Source of the DNA: Natronobacterium gregoryi SP2
Lineage (GTDB): Archaea > Halobacteriota > Halobacteria > Halobacteriales > Natrialbaceae
Direction of reading: 5' to 3'
Assembly (NCBI RefSeq): GCF_000230715.2
Contig: NC_019792.1
Span: forward strand, 558,001 to 622,000
DNA length: 64,000 bases
Shown piece after piece: positions 25,692 to 35,143 of this stretch (its first letter is position 1; every line of letters begins with the position of its first letter). The notes beneath the pieces are model-generated. The model saw only the letters and a program-made list of their open reading frames with translations. It had not been told where the DNA came from and did no database searches. Position numbers and translations under genes: made by a program.

Positions 25692-26891
25692 ATGAGCTAT
25701 CACGACGCCTCGATTACTGCGTTCGTCGAGGCGGACGTGCTTGCCGTCGACGCGCTGATCGACTCGCTGCAAGCACTCGATCCGTTGGTGCTCTCGTTGC
25801 TGATACTCGTCGTCGTCGGACTGCTCCTCGGTGGCTGGTGGGCCGTTCGCTGGTTCCGCCGGCCGGCAGGCATTCGTCTCCAGCACGTACTCGACGACTA
25901 CGACGAAGTCACAGTGCTGATGCACCCCAATCCGGACCCCGACGCGATGGCGTGTGCGATGAGTGTCGCAGCGATTGCCGCGTTCGTCGACACCGACGCG
26001 ACACTGCAGTACCCCGGCGAAATCCGTCACCAGGAAAATCGCGCGTTTCGAACCGTACTCGATCTCGATCTCGAGAACGTCGAGTCGAGTTCGGATCTGG
26101 CGGCGGACGCGGTCGTCCTGGTCGATCACAACACTCCACGCGGATTCACTGGCGCACAGAACGTCGAACCCGTCGCGGTGGTCGACCACCACCCAGGTAA
26201 CGGAACCGGGACGCGGTTTACCGACGTTCGAACGGACTACGGCGCGGCCTCGACGATTTTCGTGGAGTACTTCAGGGAGATGGGGGCAGTGGCTCTCGAA
26301 GACGACGAAGAACTCGAAGAGAACGAACTCGAGTTCACGCCGGAGCTTGCGACTGGTCTTCTCTATGGCATCCAGTCGGACACGAACCATCTGACGAACG
26401 GCTGTTCACGAGCAGAGTTCGACGCCTGTGCCTACCTTTTCGACAAGATCGACGAAGATCAGCTCGACCGGATCGCCAACCCGCAGGTCAGCGACGACGT
26501 GTTACAGATCAAAGCCACCGCAATCACCGAGAAACGCATCGACGGCCCGTTCGCGGTCTGTGACGTCGGCGAGATTTCGAACGTCGACGCCATCCCGCAG
26601 GCAGCCGACGAACTCATGCACCTCGAAGGGGTGACGGCGGTCGTCGTCTACGGCGAGAACGACGGCACGCTCCACCTCTCGGGTCGGTCTCGAGACGATC
26701 GTGTTCACATGGGAGAGACGCTTCGACACGCCGTCAGCGACATCCCGATGGCGAACGCGGGCGGACACGCCCGAATGGGCGGCGGACAGATATCGGTCGA
26801 TCACATGGAGGGACTCGGTCCGTCCGACGGGATCTGCAAAGAGGAGTTCGAGGAACGGCTCTTTTCGTCGATGGCTGGCGAGCGGTCGTAA
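25692..26891 (+). CDS. Membrane-anchored DHH family phosphoesterase
   Basis: 399 aa from ATG 25692, about 25 nt after the TATA box TCTTTATGA (a GTG at 25683 is in frame). One N-terminal membrane helix (PLVLSLLILVVVGLLLGGWWAV) is followed by the DHH domain: HPNPDPDAMACAM (motif I), VDHNTP, VDHHPGNG (DHH motif III), and DYGAASTIFVEYF. The C-terminal DHHA1 part ends GGHARMGGGQIS. Relatives hydrolyse small phosphate diesters (oligoribonucleotides, pAp or cyclic dinucleotides). The membrane anchor is typical of the haloarchaeal version; the substrate is not known. Confidence 0.88.
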   Translation: MSYHDASITAFVEADVLAVDALIDSLQALDPLVLSLLILVVVGLLLGGWWAVRWFRRPAGIRLQHVLDDYDEVTVLMHPNPDPDAMACAMSVAAIAAFVDTDATLQYPGEIRHQENRAFRTVLDLDLENVESSSDLAADAVVLVDHNTPRGFTGAQNVEPVAVVDHHPGNGTGTRFTDVRTDYGAASTIFVEYFREMGAVALEDDEELEENELEFTPELATGLLYGIQSDTNHLTNGCSRAEFDACAYLFDKIDEDQLDRIANPQVSDDVLQIKATAITEKRIDGPFAVCDVGEISNVDAIPQAADELMHLEGVTAVVVYGENDGTLHLSGRSRDDRVHMGETLRHAVSDIPMANAGGHARMGGGQISVDHMEGLGPSDGICKEEFEERLFSSMAGERS

Positions 26892-26929
26892 ACCGCCTCG
26901 GGGTTACGTGACTCGAGAGATGTCGTCTC

Positions 26930-27100
26930 TCATCTGATCTCTTTCCACTCCTGTTTGCAGTCCGGGCAGATCCGGACCGTCTTGATCGAGTCCGGGTCGT
27001 TCTCGGTCTGTAAGGGCTTGTCACACTCGGCACAGACGAGGCGGTCGTAGGTGTCTTTATCGAGTTCGTCGTTACGGAGTGCCTGCCGGACTGATTTCAT
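26930..27100 (-). CDS. HVO_0758-type mini zinc-finger protein (56 aa)
   Basis: ATG at 27100 reads MKSVRQALRNDELDKDTYDR, then LVCAEC, PLQTENDPDSIKTVR, ICPDCKQEWKEIR and a stop. The two CxxC pairs (VCAEC, ICPDC) separated by about 22 residues form a zinc ribbon. Sequence and length match the small haloarchaeal HVO_0758 family as I remember it. It sits between the DHH gene (38 bp) and the divergent glycosyltransferase. These mini-proteins are often unannotated; their partners are unknown. Confidence 0.85.
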   Translation of the reverse strand: MKSVRQALRNDELDKDTYDRLVCAECDKPLQTENDPDSIKTVRICPDCKQEWKEIR

Positions 27101-27285
27101 AGTCGAACGTTACGAAGCTAGAGAAGAAAAAGACCGGGGCTTGACCAGGACACGTCGACGGCGATCGTGATCGAGTGCCGACAACAACGGGCGAATGGCG
27201 GATCGATCTGTCTCGCCACCGCCGCCGATCCGTCGGTCTCGCCGGAGCCGTGGCCGTTTTATCGATTCGGCCGAACACACGACTG

Positions 27286-28449
27286 ATGGAATACGTACAG
27301 GAGCGAATCGCGACGCTCCACGATTTCGCTGCCGTCGCCGACGCTGACGACGAAAGCGGATACCGGACGGGAACTGCCGACTCCGATCTCGTCCCCGACA
27401 CCGCGATCGTCGTCCCCATGACCGAACGCGAACTCGGCAATCCCGCGGCCGAGCGAGTTCTCGACGAACTCGAACGGCTCGAGCCCGCTCCCGCGGCTGT
27501 CTTCGTTCCTCTCCGCTGTGGCCGGGACGGGATCGAACCGTTTCGCGAGTGGCTCGCGTCGTTTTCGCTCCCGACGCAACTCCTTTGGTGTAACGCGCCC
27601 GCCGCCGATCGCGCCCTCGAGCGAGCAGGAATTGGGGACGAGTTCGGCAAGGGACGTGACGTCTGGCTCGCACTCGGGCCCGCAGCCGAGGCCGGAGACT
27701 ACGTTCTCGTTCACGACGCCGACGCGCGAAGCTACGAGGCCGAACACGTCCATCGGTTGCTCACACCACTCGAACTGGAGTTTTCCTTCTCCAAAGGATA
27801 CTACGCTCGGATAGAAGAGAATCGGCTCTACGGCCGCCTGTTCCGGCTGTTCTACCGGCCACTCGTCCGCGCTCTCGCGGACGAACACGACGCACCCATC
27901 CTCAACTACCTCGCGGCATTTCGGTACGCACTGGCCGGCGAGTTCGCGACGACGTCCACGCTCGCCCGACGACTCCGAACGCCGCCCGCGTGGGGCCTCG
28001 AGGTCGGTACGCTCGGGGATGCCTACGACTACGCCGGCTTCGAGGGAACTGCACAGGTCGACCTCGGCCGCCACGTCCACGACCACCGCGCGGTCGCCGG
28101 CGAGAGCGGCCTCGAGAAGATGAGCCGTGAGGTCGGCGCGGAACTGTTGCGCGTACTCGAAGCGGGCGGCGTCGAACCGGAGTACGAGACGCTTCCCGAC
28201 CGCTATCGAGCGGCCGGCCGTCGACTACTCGACCAGTACCGGGCCGACGCGCAGTTCAACAGACTCGAATACGACCTCGAAAGCGAACGCGCACAGCTAG
28301 ATCGTTATGCCGAATCGATCGCGCCACCGGGCTCCGACCGGCGGCTACCACGCTGGACGGACACAACGATCGATCCCGAGACCGTTCTCGAGACGACCCA
28401 ACCGTGGGTCGAAGCCCGCCCTGGAACCAGCGCCAGCGCACAAGACTAA
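27286..28449 (+). CDS. GpgS-like glycosyltransferase (glucosyl-3-phosphoglycerate synthase family)
   Basis: 387 aa from ATG 27286, with TATA-like GTTTTATCG 22-30 nt upstream (leaderless). A GT-A fold is indicated by TAIVVPMTERE near the start, the DxD-type metal site VLVHDADARSYEAE, and GYYARIEENRLYGRLFRLFYRPLVRAL followed by EFATTSTLARRLRTPPAWGLEVGTL, the pattern of mannosyl/glucosyl-3-phosphoglycerate synthases that make compatible-solute precursors. No matching phosphatase is adjacent, so in haloarchaea the true acceptor may differ. Confidence 0.75.
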   Translation: MEYVQERIATLHDFAAVADADDESGYRTGTADSDLVPDTAIVVPMTERELGNPAAERVLDELERLEPAPAAVFVPLRCGRDGIEPFREWLASFSLPTQLLWCNAPAADRALERAGIGDEFGKGRDVWLALGPAAEAGDYVLVHDADARSYEAEHVHRLLTPLELEFSFSKGYYARIEENRLYGRLFRLFYRPLVRALADEHDAPILNYLAAFRYALAGEFATTSTLARRLRTPPAWGLEVGTLGDAYDYAGFEGTAQVDLGRHVHDHRAVAGESGLEKMSREVGAELLRVLEAGGVEPEYETLPDRYRAAGRRLLDQYRADAQFNRLEYDLESERAQLDRYAESIAPPGSDRRLPRWTDTTIDPETVLETTQPWVEARPGTSASAQD

Positions 28450-28475
28450 TCCGATAACCACCCGTGTAGCCGCGT

Positions 28476-28949
28476 ATGGAGGCGACCGCCGACGAACTTG
28501 CTGGCGTGGTCGACCTGTTCGGTGGATTGACCCGAGCGGAACTCGATCGTGCGCTCTCGGAAGCCGCCTTCCGGGCGGACGGAGGGTCGGTCGACGGAGC
28601 GGCCGTGGAGACGACGATCGACGACGCACTCGCGTCGTTTGCACTCGTCGAGTACGACGACTGGCACGGGGCGGACCCGCTGCTCGTTGCCGGACCGACG
28701 GCGTTCCCGGCCGTTCCCGATGACGCCGAAGACATCCCCTACATCCTCGAGATCGAACGCCGCCGGCTCGACCGGGAAACGTTAGGCGAGTCGGTCCGCG
28801 ATTGCTTTGCCGACGACGTCGCCGACGCGATCGAAGCGGTCGACGACGGCCGAATCCGGGAACTGATCGACGTCAGCTACGACGTCGAGTCCTGGGCACC
28901 GGTCGATCTTGCGGACGAGCGAAGTCGACTGGAAGCGGCGCTCGAGTAA
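28476..28949 (+). CDS. Haloarchaeal conserved protein, DUF7109-like
   Basis: 157 aa, acidic, no membrane segment or metal motif. The opening ADELAGVVDLFGGLTRAELDRALSEAAFR and LVEYDDWHGADPLLVAGPTAFP are patterns I associate with the haloarchaeal DUF7109 family, which is usually encoded directly before a Nudix hydrolase, as here (3-bp gap). The repeated short helices (LTRAELDRAL, DRETLGESVRD) suggest a helical protein. Function is unknown; a role linked to the Nudix enzyme is inference from the operon. Confidence 0.7.
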   Translation: MEATADELAGVVDLFGGLTRAELDRALSEAAFRADGGSVDGAAVETTIDDALASFALVEYDDWHGADPLLVAGPTAFPAVPDDAEDIPYILEIERRRLDRETLGESVRDCFADDVADAIEAVDDGRIRELIDVSYDVESWAPVDLADERSRLEAALE

Positions 28950-28952
28950 GTT

Positions 28953-29540
28953 ATGCCAGAGACGACGCTGAACCTCGATCCGATCGCGACACACGAGCCA
29001 CGCGAGATCGACGACCAGGAACACGACGCAGCCATCCTCGCGCCAGTCGTCGAGCGCGACGGCGAACAGCATCTGCTGTTTACCAGGCGGGCCGACCATC
29101 TCGGTGAACACCCCGGCCAGATGAGCTTTCCCGGCGGCGGGGCCGAACCGATCGACGACTCGATCCTCGAGACGGCACTTCGGGAAGCAAACGAAGAGAT
29201 CGGGCTCGAGTCGGACGAAGCCGAGGTCGTCGGCCAACTCGACGACATTCGGACGGTCTCGGAGTACGCTGTGACTCCTTTCGTCGCCCGGGTTCCCGAC
29301 TGTGAGTACGACCGAGACGACGACGAGGTCGCCGAGATCGTTTTCCTGCCGCTGTCGGGACTGCTCGATCCCACGAATTACGAGTACGAACGGCGCGACC
29401 ACCCCTACTACGGCGACATCGTCATCCACTACTTCCACGTCGACGGCTACACCGTCTGGGGCGCGACCGGCCGGATTTTAGTCCAGTTGCTCGAGCTCTC
29501 GACGGGGTTCGAACCGCCGGAGCGCGTCGATCGAGTCTAG
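28953..29540 (+). CDS. Nudix hydrolase, probable CoA pyrophosphatase
   Basis: 195 aa. The UPF0035/CoA-pyrophosphatase signature LLFTRRADHLGEHPGQMSFPGG is followed by the Nudix box GGAEPIDDSILETALREANEEIGL, with the catalytic REANEE helix. Such enzymes cleave CoA or acyl-CoA into 3',5'-ADP and 4'-phosphopantetheine. The domain covers most of the protein. Translated from an ATG 3 bp after the DUF7109-like stop, so one operon. Confidence 0.88.
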   Translation: MPETTLNLDPIATHEPREIDDQEHDAAILAPVVERDGEQHLLFTRRADHLGEHPGQMSFPGGGAEPIDDSILETALREANEEIGLESDEAEVVGQLDDIRTVSEYAVTPFVARVPDCEYDRDDDEVAEIVFLPLSGLLDPTNYEYERRDHPYYGDIVIHYFHVDGYTVWGATGRILVQLLELSTGFEPPERVDRV

Positions 29541-29665
29541 CGCCTCCAGCCTTCTTGATATGATATCGAACCCGATAGGATAACTCATGATACCGTATCA
29601 CGCATCCACTTTCCGGCCATCAGATATTTTATCTATCCCCCAATATCGTCGTAAAGCCGGTATAT

Positions 29666-30022
<357 letters not shown>

Positions 30023-30189
30023 GGCACTCACACATCTGCTGTATCAAAGCCAGGTGAGCTAGCCGGCCAGTCGTCTACCGGAACTAGTTACTGACCCCTG
30101 GTTTCGGGCTGCTGACCTGGCCGACGACGACCGATTTCTTCAATCCGACCGTCCGAGAGTATAAGTCACTCCGCTCTCCAGAAAGAGGC

Positions 30190-30960
30190 ATGACGCTGCT
30201 TGCCGAGCAGACGACGAGTGAAGCCGCCGACGCACTCGAGTCGGCCGAAGTTGCGGTGCTACCGACGGGGAGTACCGAACAGCACGGCCCCGCACTGGCG
30301 CTGGGAATGGACCACCTGGCCGCCGAGGCGTTCGCCCGGACGGCGGTCGACCGCGAGGACGGCGATGCGGTCGTGCTCCCGACGATCCCGGTCGGTGTGA
30401 GCGAACACCACCGCCAGTTCGACGGGACGCTGTACGTCTCCGACCGCACCTTCGAACGCTACGTCACAGAGACCCTCTCGAGTGTCGCCGAACACGGTGT
30501 CCGTAAAGCCGTCGTCGTCAACGGCCACGGCGGCAACAGCGCTGCGCTCGGACGGACCGCACGGACCTTGCGGAACGAACGGACGGCGTTTGCCCCGCCG
30601 TGGAACTGGTGGGACGCCGTCGACGACCTCGCCGACGACCTGTTCGACGAGGAAGGCGGCCACGCCGACGCAATGGAGTCGAGCCTGCTGTGGCACCTCC
30701 ACGAGGAACTCGTCGATCCTGGCGAACTCGAGGCCGCCGAGAACGGTGCCAGCGAGAGCTGGGGGAAGTCCGTCGACGGAGCGAACGTCGGGTTCGATAC
30801 GCTCGACTTCTCGGAGAGCGGTGCGGTCGGACGACCGACCCAGGCTGACCCCGATGCGGGCAGAGAACTGTTCGTAACTGGCCGTGACCGACTTTCTGCC
30901 CTGATCGACTGGCTCGTCGAACGTCCACTGGAGGACTGCTGGCCGCGTGGTCACAAATGA
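30190..30960 (+). CDS. Creatininase family amidohydrolase
   Basis: 256 aa. Metal-site motifs of the family: LPTGSTEQHGPALALGMDH (Glu and His ligands), VSEHHRQFDGTLYV, VVNGHGGN, and GGHADAMESSLLWHL, where the usual GHAGxxETS is GHADAMESS. Members hydrolyse cyclic or linear amides (creatinine, formamidopyrimidines, mycofactocin precursors). TATA-like GTATAAGTC is about 25 nt before the ATG. Its stop overlaps the ATG of the FAD oxidoreductase (30957-30960), so substrate and product are probably shared between the two. Creatinine itself is only one possibility. Confidence 0.85.
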   Translation: MTLLAEQTTSEAADALESAEVAVLPTGSTEQHGPALALGMDHLAAEAFARTAVDREDGDAVVLPTIPVGVSEHHRQFDGTLYVSDRTFERYVTETLSSVAEHGVRKAVVVNGHGGNSAALGRTARTLRNERTAFAPPWNWWDAVDDLADDLFDEEGGHADAMESSLLWHLHEELVDPGELEAAENGASESWGKSVDGANVGFDTLDFSESGAVGRPTQADPDAGRELFVTGRDRLSALIDWLVERPLEDCWPRGHK

Positions 30961-32144
30961 ACGGCGACTCGGACCCCGACCTCGCCGTCGGTGCCGACGC
31001 CTTCACCGACGAGTCCGTCGAGCGCGAGGTCGCCGTCGTTGGTGGCGGTGCAGTCGGCGCGACTGCAGCCTACGACCTGGCTCGCGCAGGCGCGGACGTG
31101 ACGCTGTACGACCGCGACGGAATCGCCAGCGGCGCGAGCGGCCGGGCCGCAGGCGTCTGCTACGATGCCTACGCCGATCCACTGGACGCCGAAATCGCCA
31201 GCGACGCGATCGAGCGGTTCCGGACCCTCTCGGGCGACGATACGTTCCCGTTTGTCGAGTGTCCGTACGTCTGGCTCGCCCAGGACGGTGACGAACGCGC
31301 AGATGCCATCCGCGATCAGGTCACGAGAATGCAAGAACACGGCGTCGTCGCCCTCGAGATGGACGCCGACGCGCTGGCAGACCGGTTCGACTCGATCCGG
31401 ACCGACGACGTCGAGGCCGCCGGAATCGCAGGCGCTGCGGGATACACCGACCCGGCCAGGTACACCGCCGCACTCGCCGCCGGGGCAAACGGTGCTGGAG
31501 CCGAACTCGAGGCAGAGACTCCCGTCGCGATCCGGACCGACCCACCGCGCGTCGTTCCCGAGGGTGGCGACGAACGAGAGGTCGATGCCGTGCTCGTCAC
31601 AGCCGGTGCACACACGAAACAAGTGCTCGCGGATGCTGGCGTCGAAATCCCGATGAAGCCTTACCGCGTCCAGGCGCTGGTCGCCGACTGCGACCTCGAG
31701 GAGCCGACTTGCTTCGACGCGACCGCGGGTTTCTACGTTCGTCCCCACCCGGACGGAATTCTGGCCGGTGACGGCACCGAACTCCGGGAAGTCGATCCCG
31801 ACAGGTACGACCGCAAGGCAAACGACGAGTTCGCCGAGGACCTCCTCGAGCGCGTCCAACATCGCCTTCCGGACGTAGACCCGGAACTCGAGCGGGCGTG
31901 GGCAGGTCTCTGTACGTCGACGCCGGATGGCGACCCGCTGGTCGGCGAAATCGAGGATGGTGTGTACGTCGCAACCGGATTCCAGGGCCACGGGTTCATG
32001 CGTGCGCCGGCAGTCGGCGAGCGGATTGCGATGGAAGTCCTCGGTGGAGACGGGATCGACGCCTTCGATCCGACGCGGTTCGACGGCGGCGAGACGTTCG
32101 AGGTGACGGAAGGAATGCAGTTAGGTGACGAGCGAGAGCGATAG
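30957..32144 (+). CDS. FAD-dependent D-amino-acid/sarcosine oxidase-like oxidoreductase
   Basis: 395 aa of the DAO family. The N-terminal dinucleotide fold EVAVVGGGAVGATAAYDLARAG is followed by GIASGASGRAAGVCYDAYADP. The middle has VLVTAGAHTKQVLADAGVEIP and PYRVQALVADC. The C-terminal FAD part is ERAWAGLCTSTPDGDPLVGEI then YVATGFQGHGFMRAPAVGE. Such enzymes oxidise glycine, sarcosine, D-amino acids or related amines with FAD. Translationally coupled to the creatininase-family gene. The electron acceptor is unknown. Confidence 0.88.
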   Translation: MNGDSDPDLAVGADAFTDESVEREVAVVGGGAVGATAAYDLARAGADVTLYDRDGIASGASGRAAGVCYDAYADPLDAEIASDAIERFRTLSGDDTFPFVECPYVWLAQDGDERADAIRDQVTRMQEHGVVALEMDADALADRFDSIRTDDVEAAGIAGAAGYTDPARYTAALAAGANGAGAELEAETPVAIRTDPPRVVPEGGDEREVDAVLVTAGAHTKQVLADAGVEIPMKPYRVQALVADCDLEEPTCFDATAGFYVRPHPDGILAGDGTELREVDPDRYDRKANDEFAEDLLERVQHRLPDVDPELERAWAGLCTSTPDGDPLVGEIEDGVYVATGFQGHGFMRAPAVGERIAMEVLGGDGIDAFDPTRFDGGETFEVTEGMQLGDERER

Positions 32145-32166
32145 AACGGATCGCATCCACACCAGA

Positions 32167-32252
32167 CTCATATGGGTTCTCGTCGGTCAGTGCCGGCACA
32201 CCCGCGATCCAGGCGGTTGCACCGGGACGTCGGTACGGCACTCCGTCTTAGC
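32167..32252. repeat. Dispersed long palindrome between convergent genes
   Basis: Left arm CTCATATGGGTTCTCGTCGG followed by TCAGTGCCGGCACACCCGC; right arm GGCGGTTGCACCGGGACGTC followed by GGTACGGCACTCCGTCTTAG. The arms pair imperfectly. The right end overlaps the stop codon of the leftward hsp20 gene (32248-32250); the other side is the 3' end of the FAD oxidoreductase gene. Confidence 0.65.
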
Positions 32253-32697
32253 CGTCGCTAGCTGGAACGTCCGTCTGTGGTTTTTCTTCGGTCGCGTCGG
32301 ACGAACCGGTGGCGTCTGGAGACCTGTCTTTCGGGATCTCGACGTTTAGCGTGCCCGTCTCGGTGATCGTCGCCGTACCCGCATCGGGGTCGACGATCGC
32401 GTCCGACGGCAACTCGGCTTCCCCACCCAGCGTCATTCCGCGACCGGGAAACCGCATCTCGTAGCGATCGCGAAACTGCCGAAAGCGTTCGATCCGAATC
32501 CTGACGTTGCCCTCGAGGTATCGTACCTGAACGTCGTCGGGCTCTGCACCGGGAGCGTCGAAGACGACGAGATACGACGTCTCGTCCTCGAGTATGTCGA
32601 CGGGAAGAGATCGATGGCTCTGTATTCGGCCGTTCGCGCGCCCGATGCCACGATATAACGTTTTACCAATCGAGTTACGGACATCTTTCAGGCTCAT
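32248..32697 (-). CDS. Hsp20/alpha-crystallin family small heat-shock protein
   Basis: 149 aa. The alpha-crystallin domain covers about 30-120: PVDILEDETSYLVVFDAPGAEPDDVQVRYLEGNVRIRIERF, then GRGMTLGGEAELPSDAIVDPDAGTATITETGTLNVEIPKD, the last part being the typical A-x-x-x-n-G-v-L-x-V-x-x-P strand region. The C-terminal tail is polar. It would prevent protein aggregation as an ATP-independent oligomeric chaperone. Single gene; the 200 bp upstream hold no other gene I can support. Confidence 0.88.
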   Translation of the reverse strand: MSLKDVRNSIGKTLYRGIGRANGRIQSHRSLPVDILEDETSYLVVFDAPGAEPDDVQVRYLEGNVRIRIERFRQFRDRYEMRFPGRGMTLGGEAELPSDAIVDPDAGTATITETGTLNVEIPKDRSPDATGSSDATEEKPQTDVPASDG

Positions 32698-32908
32698 GGT
32701 TCGTCACCCGCCAGGAACGGCGTCGTCAGGGTCGCCGTGGAGACAGAGATCGAAGACGACCGCGTGGAGGCGACTGGATCGGTGGCGAGGTCGATAGTGA
32801 AACGCTGGCAGTACACGCTGGACATACCGGATAAAAACGTACGAGGGCCACGTTGTTATCGATTGTGATCCATCGCACGAAAATATGTCGCTGCTACAAT
32901 AAAAGGAG

Positions 32909-33070
32909 CTACGAGAGGTCGATTCGCTCCAGACACTCTGTGTCACCACAGACGGGACAAGAGAGGTCCGAAACGTCGAACTCGCCGGGAGCGTCGTACG
33001 TGTAGTGGTTCTCGAACATGTCGAGAAAACAGTCCTGTGCGGTACACGTGATCTCTGCTGTCGGTGGCAT
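32909..33070 (-). CDS. Mini zinc-finger protein, DUF7559-like (53 aa)
   Basis: ATG at 33070 gives MPPTAEITCTAQDCFLDMFE, NHYTYDAPGEFDVSD, LSCPVCGDTECLERIDLS and a stop. Ligand candidates are TCTAQDC and CPVCGDTEC, a four- to five-Cys zinc ribbon. The conserved middle DMFENHYTYD recalls the haloarchaeal DUF7559 family. It is transcribed divergently from the radical SAM gene, sharing a 110-bp intergenic region. No function is known. Confidence 0.82.
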   Translation of the reverse strand: MPPTAEITCTAQDCFLDMFENHYTYDAPGEFDVSDLSCPVCGDTECLERIDLS

Positions 33071-33179
33071 ACGGTTTCAAACACCGACCGCCCCGCTAAT
33101 CAACATTTGGCTCGCGTCTCGCCGCGTTCGAGTACCGCGTGTAGTCACCGTTTTACGGCTCGAAACGCTATCGATCGGT

Positions 33180-34922
33180 ATGACTGACCCCGAACAGCTG
33201 TCGGTAACTATCGTCGACGGCTACGTCGACGAACCCGCACACTTCGGGGTGCCGCCGTACGTCTCGACGTACCCACGGTACACCGCCGGGGCGTTGATCG
33301 ACGCGGGCGTTCCCCGCGAACGACTCACCTACCACACGATCGACGGCCTGCGCGACGACCCCGACCGCTGGCGCGACGTCGACGAAGCCGACCTCATGAT
33401 CTACCTGGGCGGGATGACCGTTCCCGGGAAGTACGTCGGCGGCACGCCGGCAGAACCCGACGAGGTCCGAAAACTCGCCTGGACGGCAAGCGGAACGAGC
33501 CTGATGGGTGGGCCCGTCAAGTTCGGCGTTGGCGACGAGAACGCAGGCGCTACAGAGACGGAACGCCAGGACCTCGACTTCGACTTCGTCGCCAAAGGCG
33601 ATGTCGAAGCCGCCGTCTTCGACCTCGTCGAGAACGGCCTCGAGGGATTCAACAATCGAATGCGCGACATCGACGAGGTTTCGCGGTGGGCCCAGGACGG
33701 CGCATTCATCGTCGAACAACATCCCAATCACCCCGACTACCTCATCGCCGAACTCGAGACTTCCAGAGGTTGTGCCTACCGGTGTTCGTTCTGTACGGAG
33801 CCGCTCTATGGCAACCCCGACTTCCGGCCGCCGCCGACAGTCGTCGGCGAAGTCGACGCCCTCTCGGACTACGGCGTCAAACACTTCCGACTCGGCCGCC
33901 AGGCCGACATTCTCGCCTACGGCGGCGACGGCGAGGCCCCCAATCCCGACGCACTGAAGCAACTCTACAGTGGGATTCGCACAGTCGCATCCGACCTCGA
34001 GACACTCCACCTCGACAACATGAACCCGATCACCATCGTCGAGTGGCCGGAGAAGTCCCGCGAGGGAATCCGGATCATCGCCGAGCACAACACGCCCGGT
34101 GACACGGCCGCGTTCGGACTCGAGTCAGCAGACCCGGTCGTCCAGGAGGAGAACAACCTCAACGTCACGACCGAGGAGTGTTTCGAGGCAGTCCGGATCG
34201 TCAACGAGGAGGCGGGATGGCGTCCCGGTGAAACGCCAGGAGACGGTCCCTCGTTTGGCGACGACGCTCCGCGCCGACTCCCGAAGCTCCTGCCGGGGAT
34301 CAACCTCCTCCATGGTCTCAAAGGCGAACGCGAAGAGACCTTCGACCGAAACCGCCAGTTCCTGCAACGCGTCTCCGACGAGGGGTACATGCTCCGGCGA
34401 GTCAACATCCGTCAGGTGATGTCGTTTTCGGGCACCGATATGTCCGACACCGGTGCCGAAATCGCCCGCGACCACAAAAAACTGTTCAAACGCTACAAAC
34501 GAGAGATCCGCGAGGAAATCGACAACCCGATGCTCGGGCGCGTCGCACCGCCGGGTACCGTACTCCCGGACGTCCACCTCGAGTACCACCAGGATGGGAA
34601 GACGTTCGGTCGGCAACTGGGCACGTATCCACTGCTCGTCGGCATCCCGGGCGAGCGTGAACTCGAGCGAACGGTCGACGTCGCGGTCGTCGACCACGGT
34701 TTCCGCTCGGTCACTGGCGTCCCATATCCCCTGGACGTCAACCGGGCGTCGATGGACGAACTCACTGCAATTCCGGGCATCGGTGACCGGACGGCGGGCG
34801 ACATCGTCGTCAACCGCCCGTACGATTCGGTGGCAGACGCCAGCACAGTCGAGTCCGAAACGGGTATCGACCTTTCACGGCTCGCGACGGCCGAGACCGT
34901 CGAACTGGCTGACGACGATTGA
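33180..34922 (+). CDS. Radical SAM protein with C-terminal helix-hairpin-helix
   Basis: 580 aa from ATG 33180, about 25 nt after TATA-like GTTTTACGG. An N-terminal B12-binding-like region (about 1-170) includes DLMIYLGGMTVPGKYVGG. The radical SAM core has CAYRCSFC (CxxxCxxC, about 200), a GFESAD-type segment (FGLESADPVVQEENNLNVT) and LPGINLLHGLKGE. After a TRAM-free linker the C-terminus is a HhH motif, VNRASMDELTAIPGIGDRTAGDIV, suggesting nucleic-acid contact. Long known as a haloarchaeal/methanogen family without assigned reaction. I cannot name a substrate; methylthiolation or tRNA/DNA-linked chemistry are possibilities. Confidence 0.85.
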   Translation: MTDPEQLSVTIVDGYVDEPAHFGVPPYVSTYPRYTAGALIDAGVPRERLTYHTIDGLRDDPDRWRDVDEADLMIYLGGMTVPGKYVGGTPAEPDEVRKLAWTASGTSLMGGPVKFGVGDENAGATETERQDLDFDFVAKGDVEAAVFDLVENGLEGFNNRMRDIDEVSRWAQDGAFIVEQHPNHPDYLIAELETSRGCAYRCSFCTEPLYGNPDFRPPPTVVGEVDALSDYGVKHFRLGRQADILAYGGDGEAPNPDALKQLYSGIRTVASDLETLHLDNMNPITIVEWPEKSREGIRIIAEHNTPGDTAAFGLESADPVVQEENNLNVTTEECFEAVRIVNEEAGWRPGETPGDGPSFGDDAPRRLPKLLPGINLLHGLKGEREETFDRNRQFLQRVSDEGYMLRRVNIRQVMSFSGTDMSDTGAEIARDHKKLFKRYKREIREEIDNPMLGRVAPPGTVLPDVHLEYHQDGKTFGRQLGTYPLLVGIPGERELERTVDVAVVDHGFRSVTGVPYPLDVNRASMDELTAIPGIGDRTAGDIVVNRPYDSVADASTVESETGIDLSRLATAETVELADDD

Positions 34923-35003
34923 TGCGGTTTCCCGTCAGTCGTCTCCGCCACACACGACCCGAAGTGGTTGCACCGGGACGTCGGTTACCACAATCCGTAC
35001 GCT
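34920..35003. repeat. Dispersed long palindrome at the 3' end of the radical SAM gene
   Basis: Left arm TGATGCGGTTTCCCGTCAGT begins in the stop codon of the radical SAM gene (34920-34922). Right arm GGTTGCACCGGGACGTCGGT followed by TACCACAATCCGTACGCT matches the copy at 32167. Arms pair imperfectly. Confidence 0.6.
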
Positions 35004-35143
35004 AACACGACCGCTCGAGTGGTTATAACCGTCAGTTTCGGCCGCACTCGAGCGGTGGTCGGCGACGTTCAGCCGAACTATGCGGTGCTCGGTCGGTAGT
35101 TCTATTATGCAGGCGGCGTAGAGAGAGTGATGAGGGTCTACCT

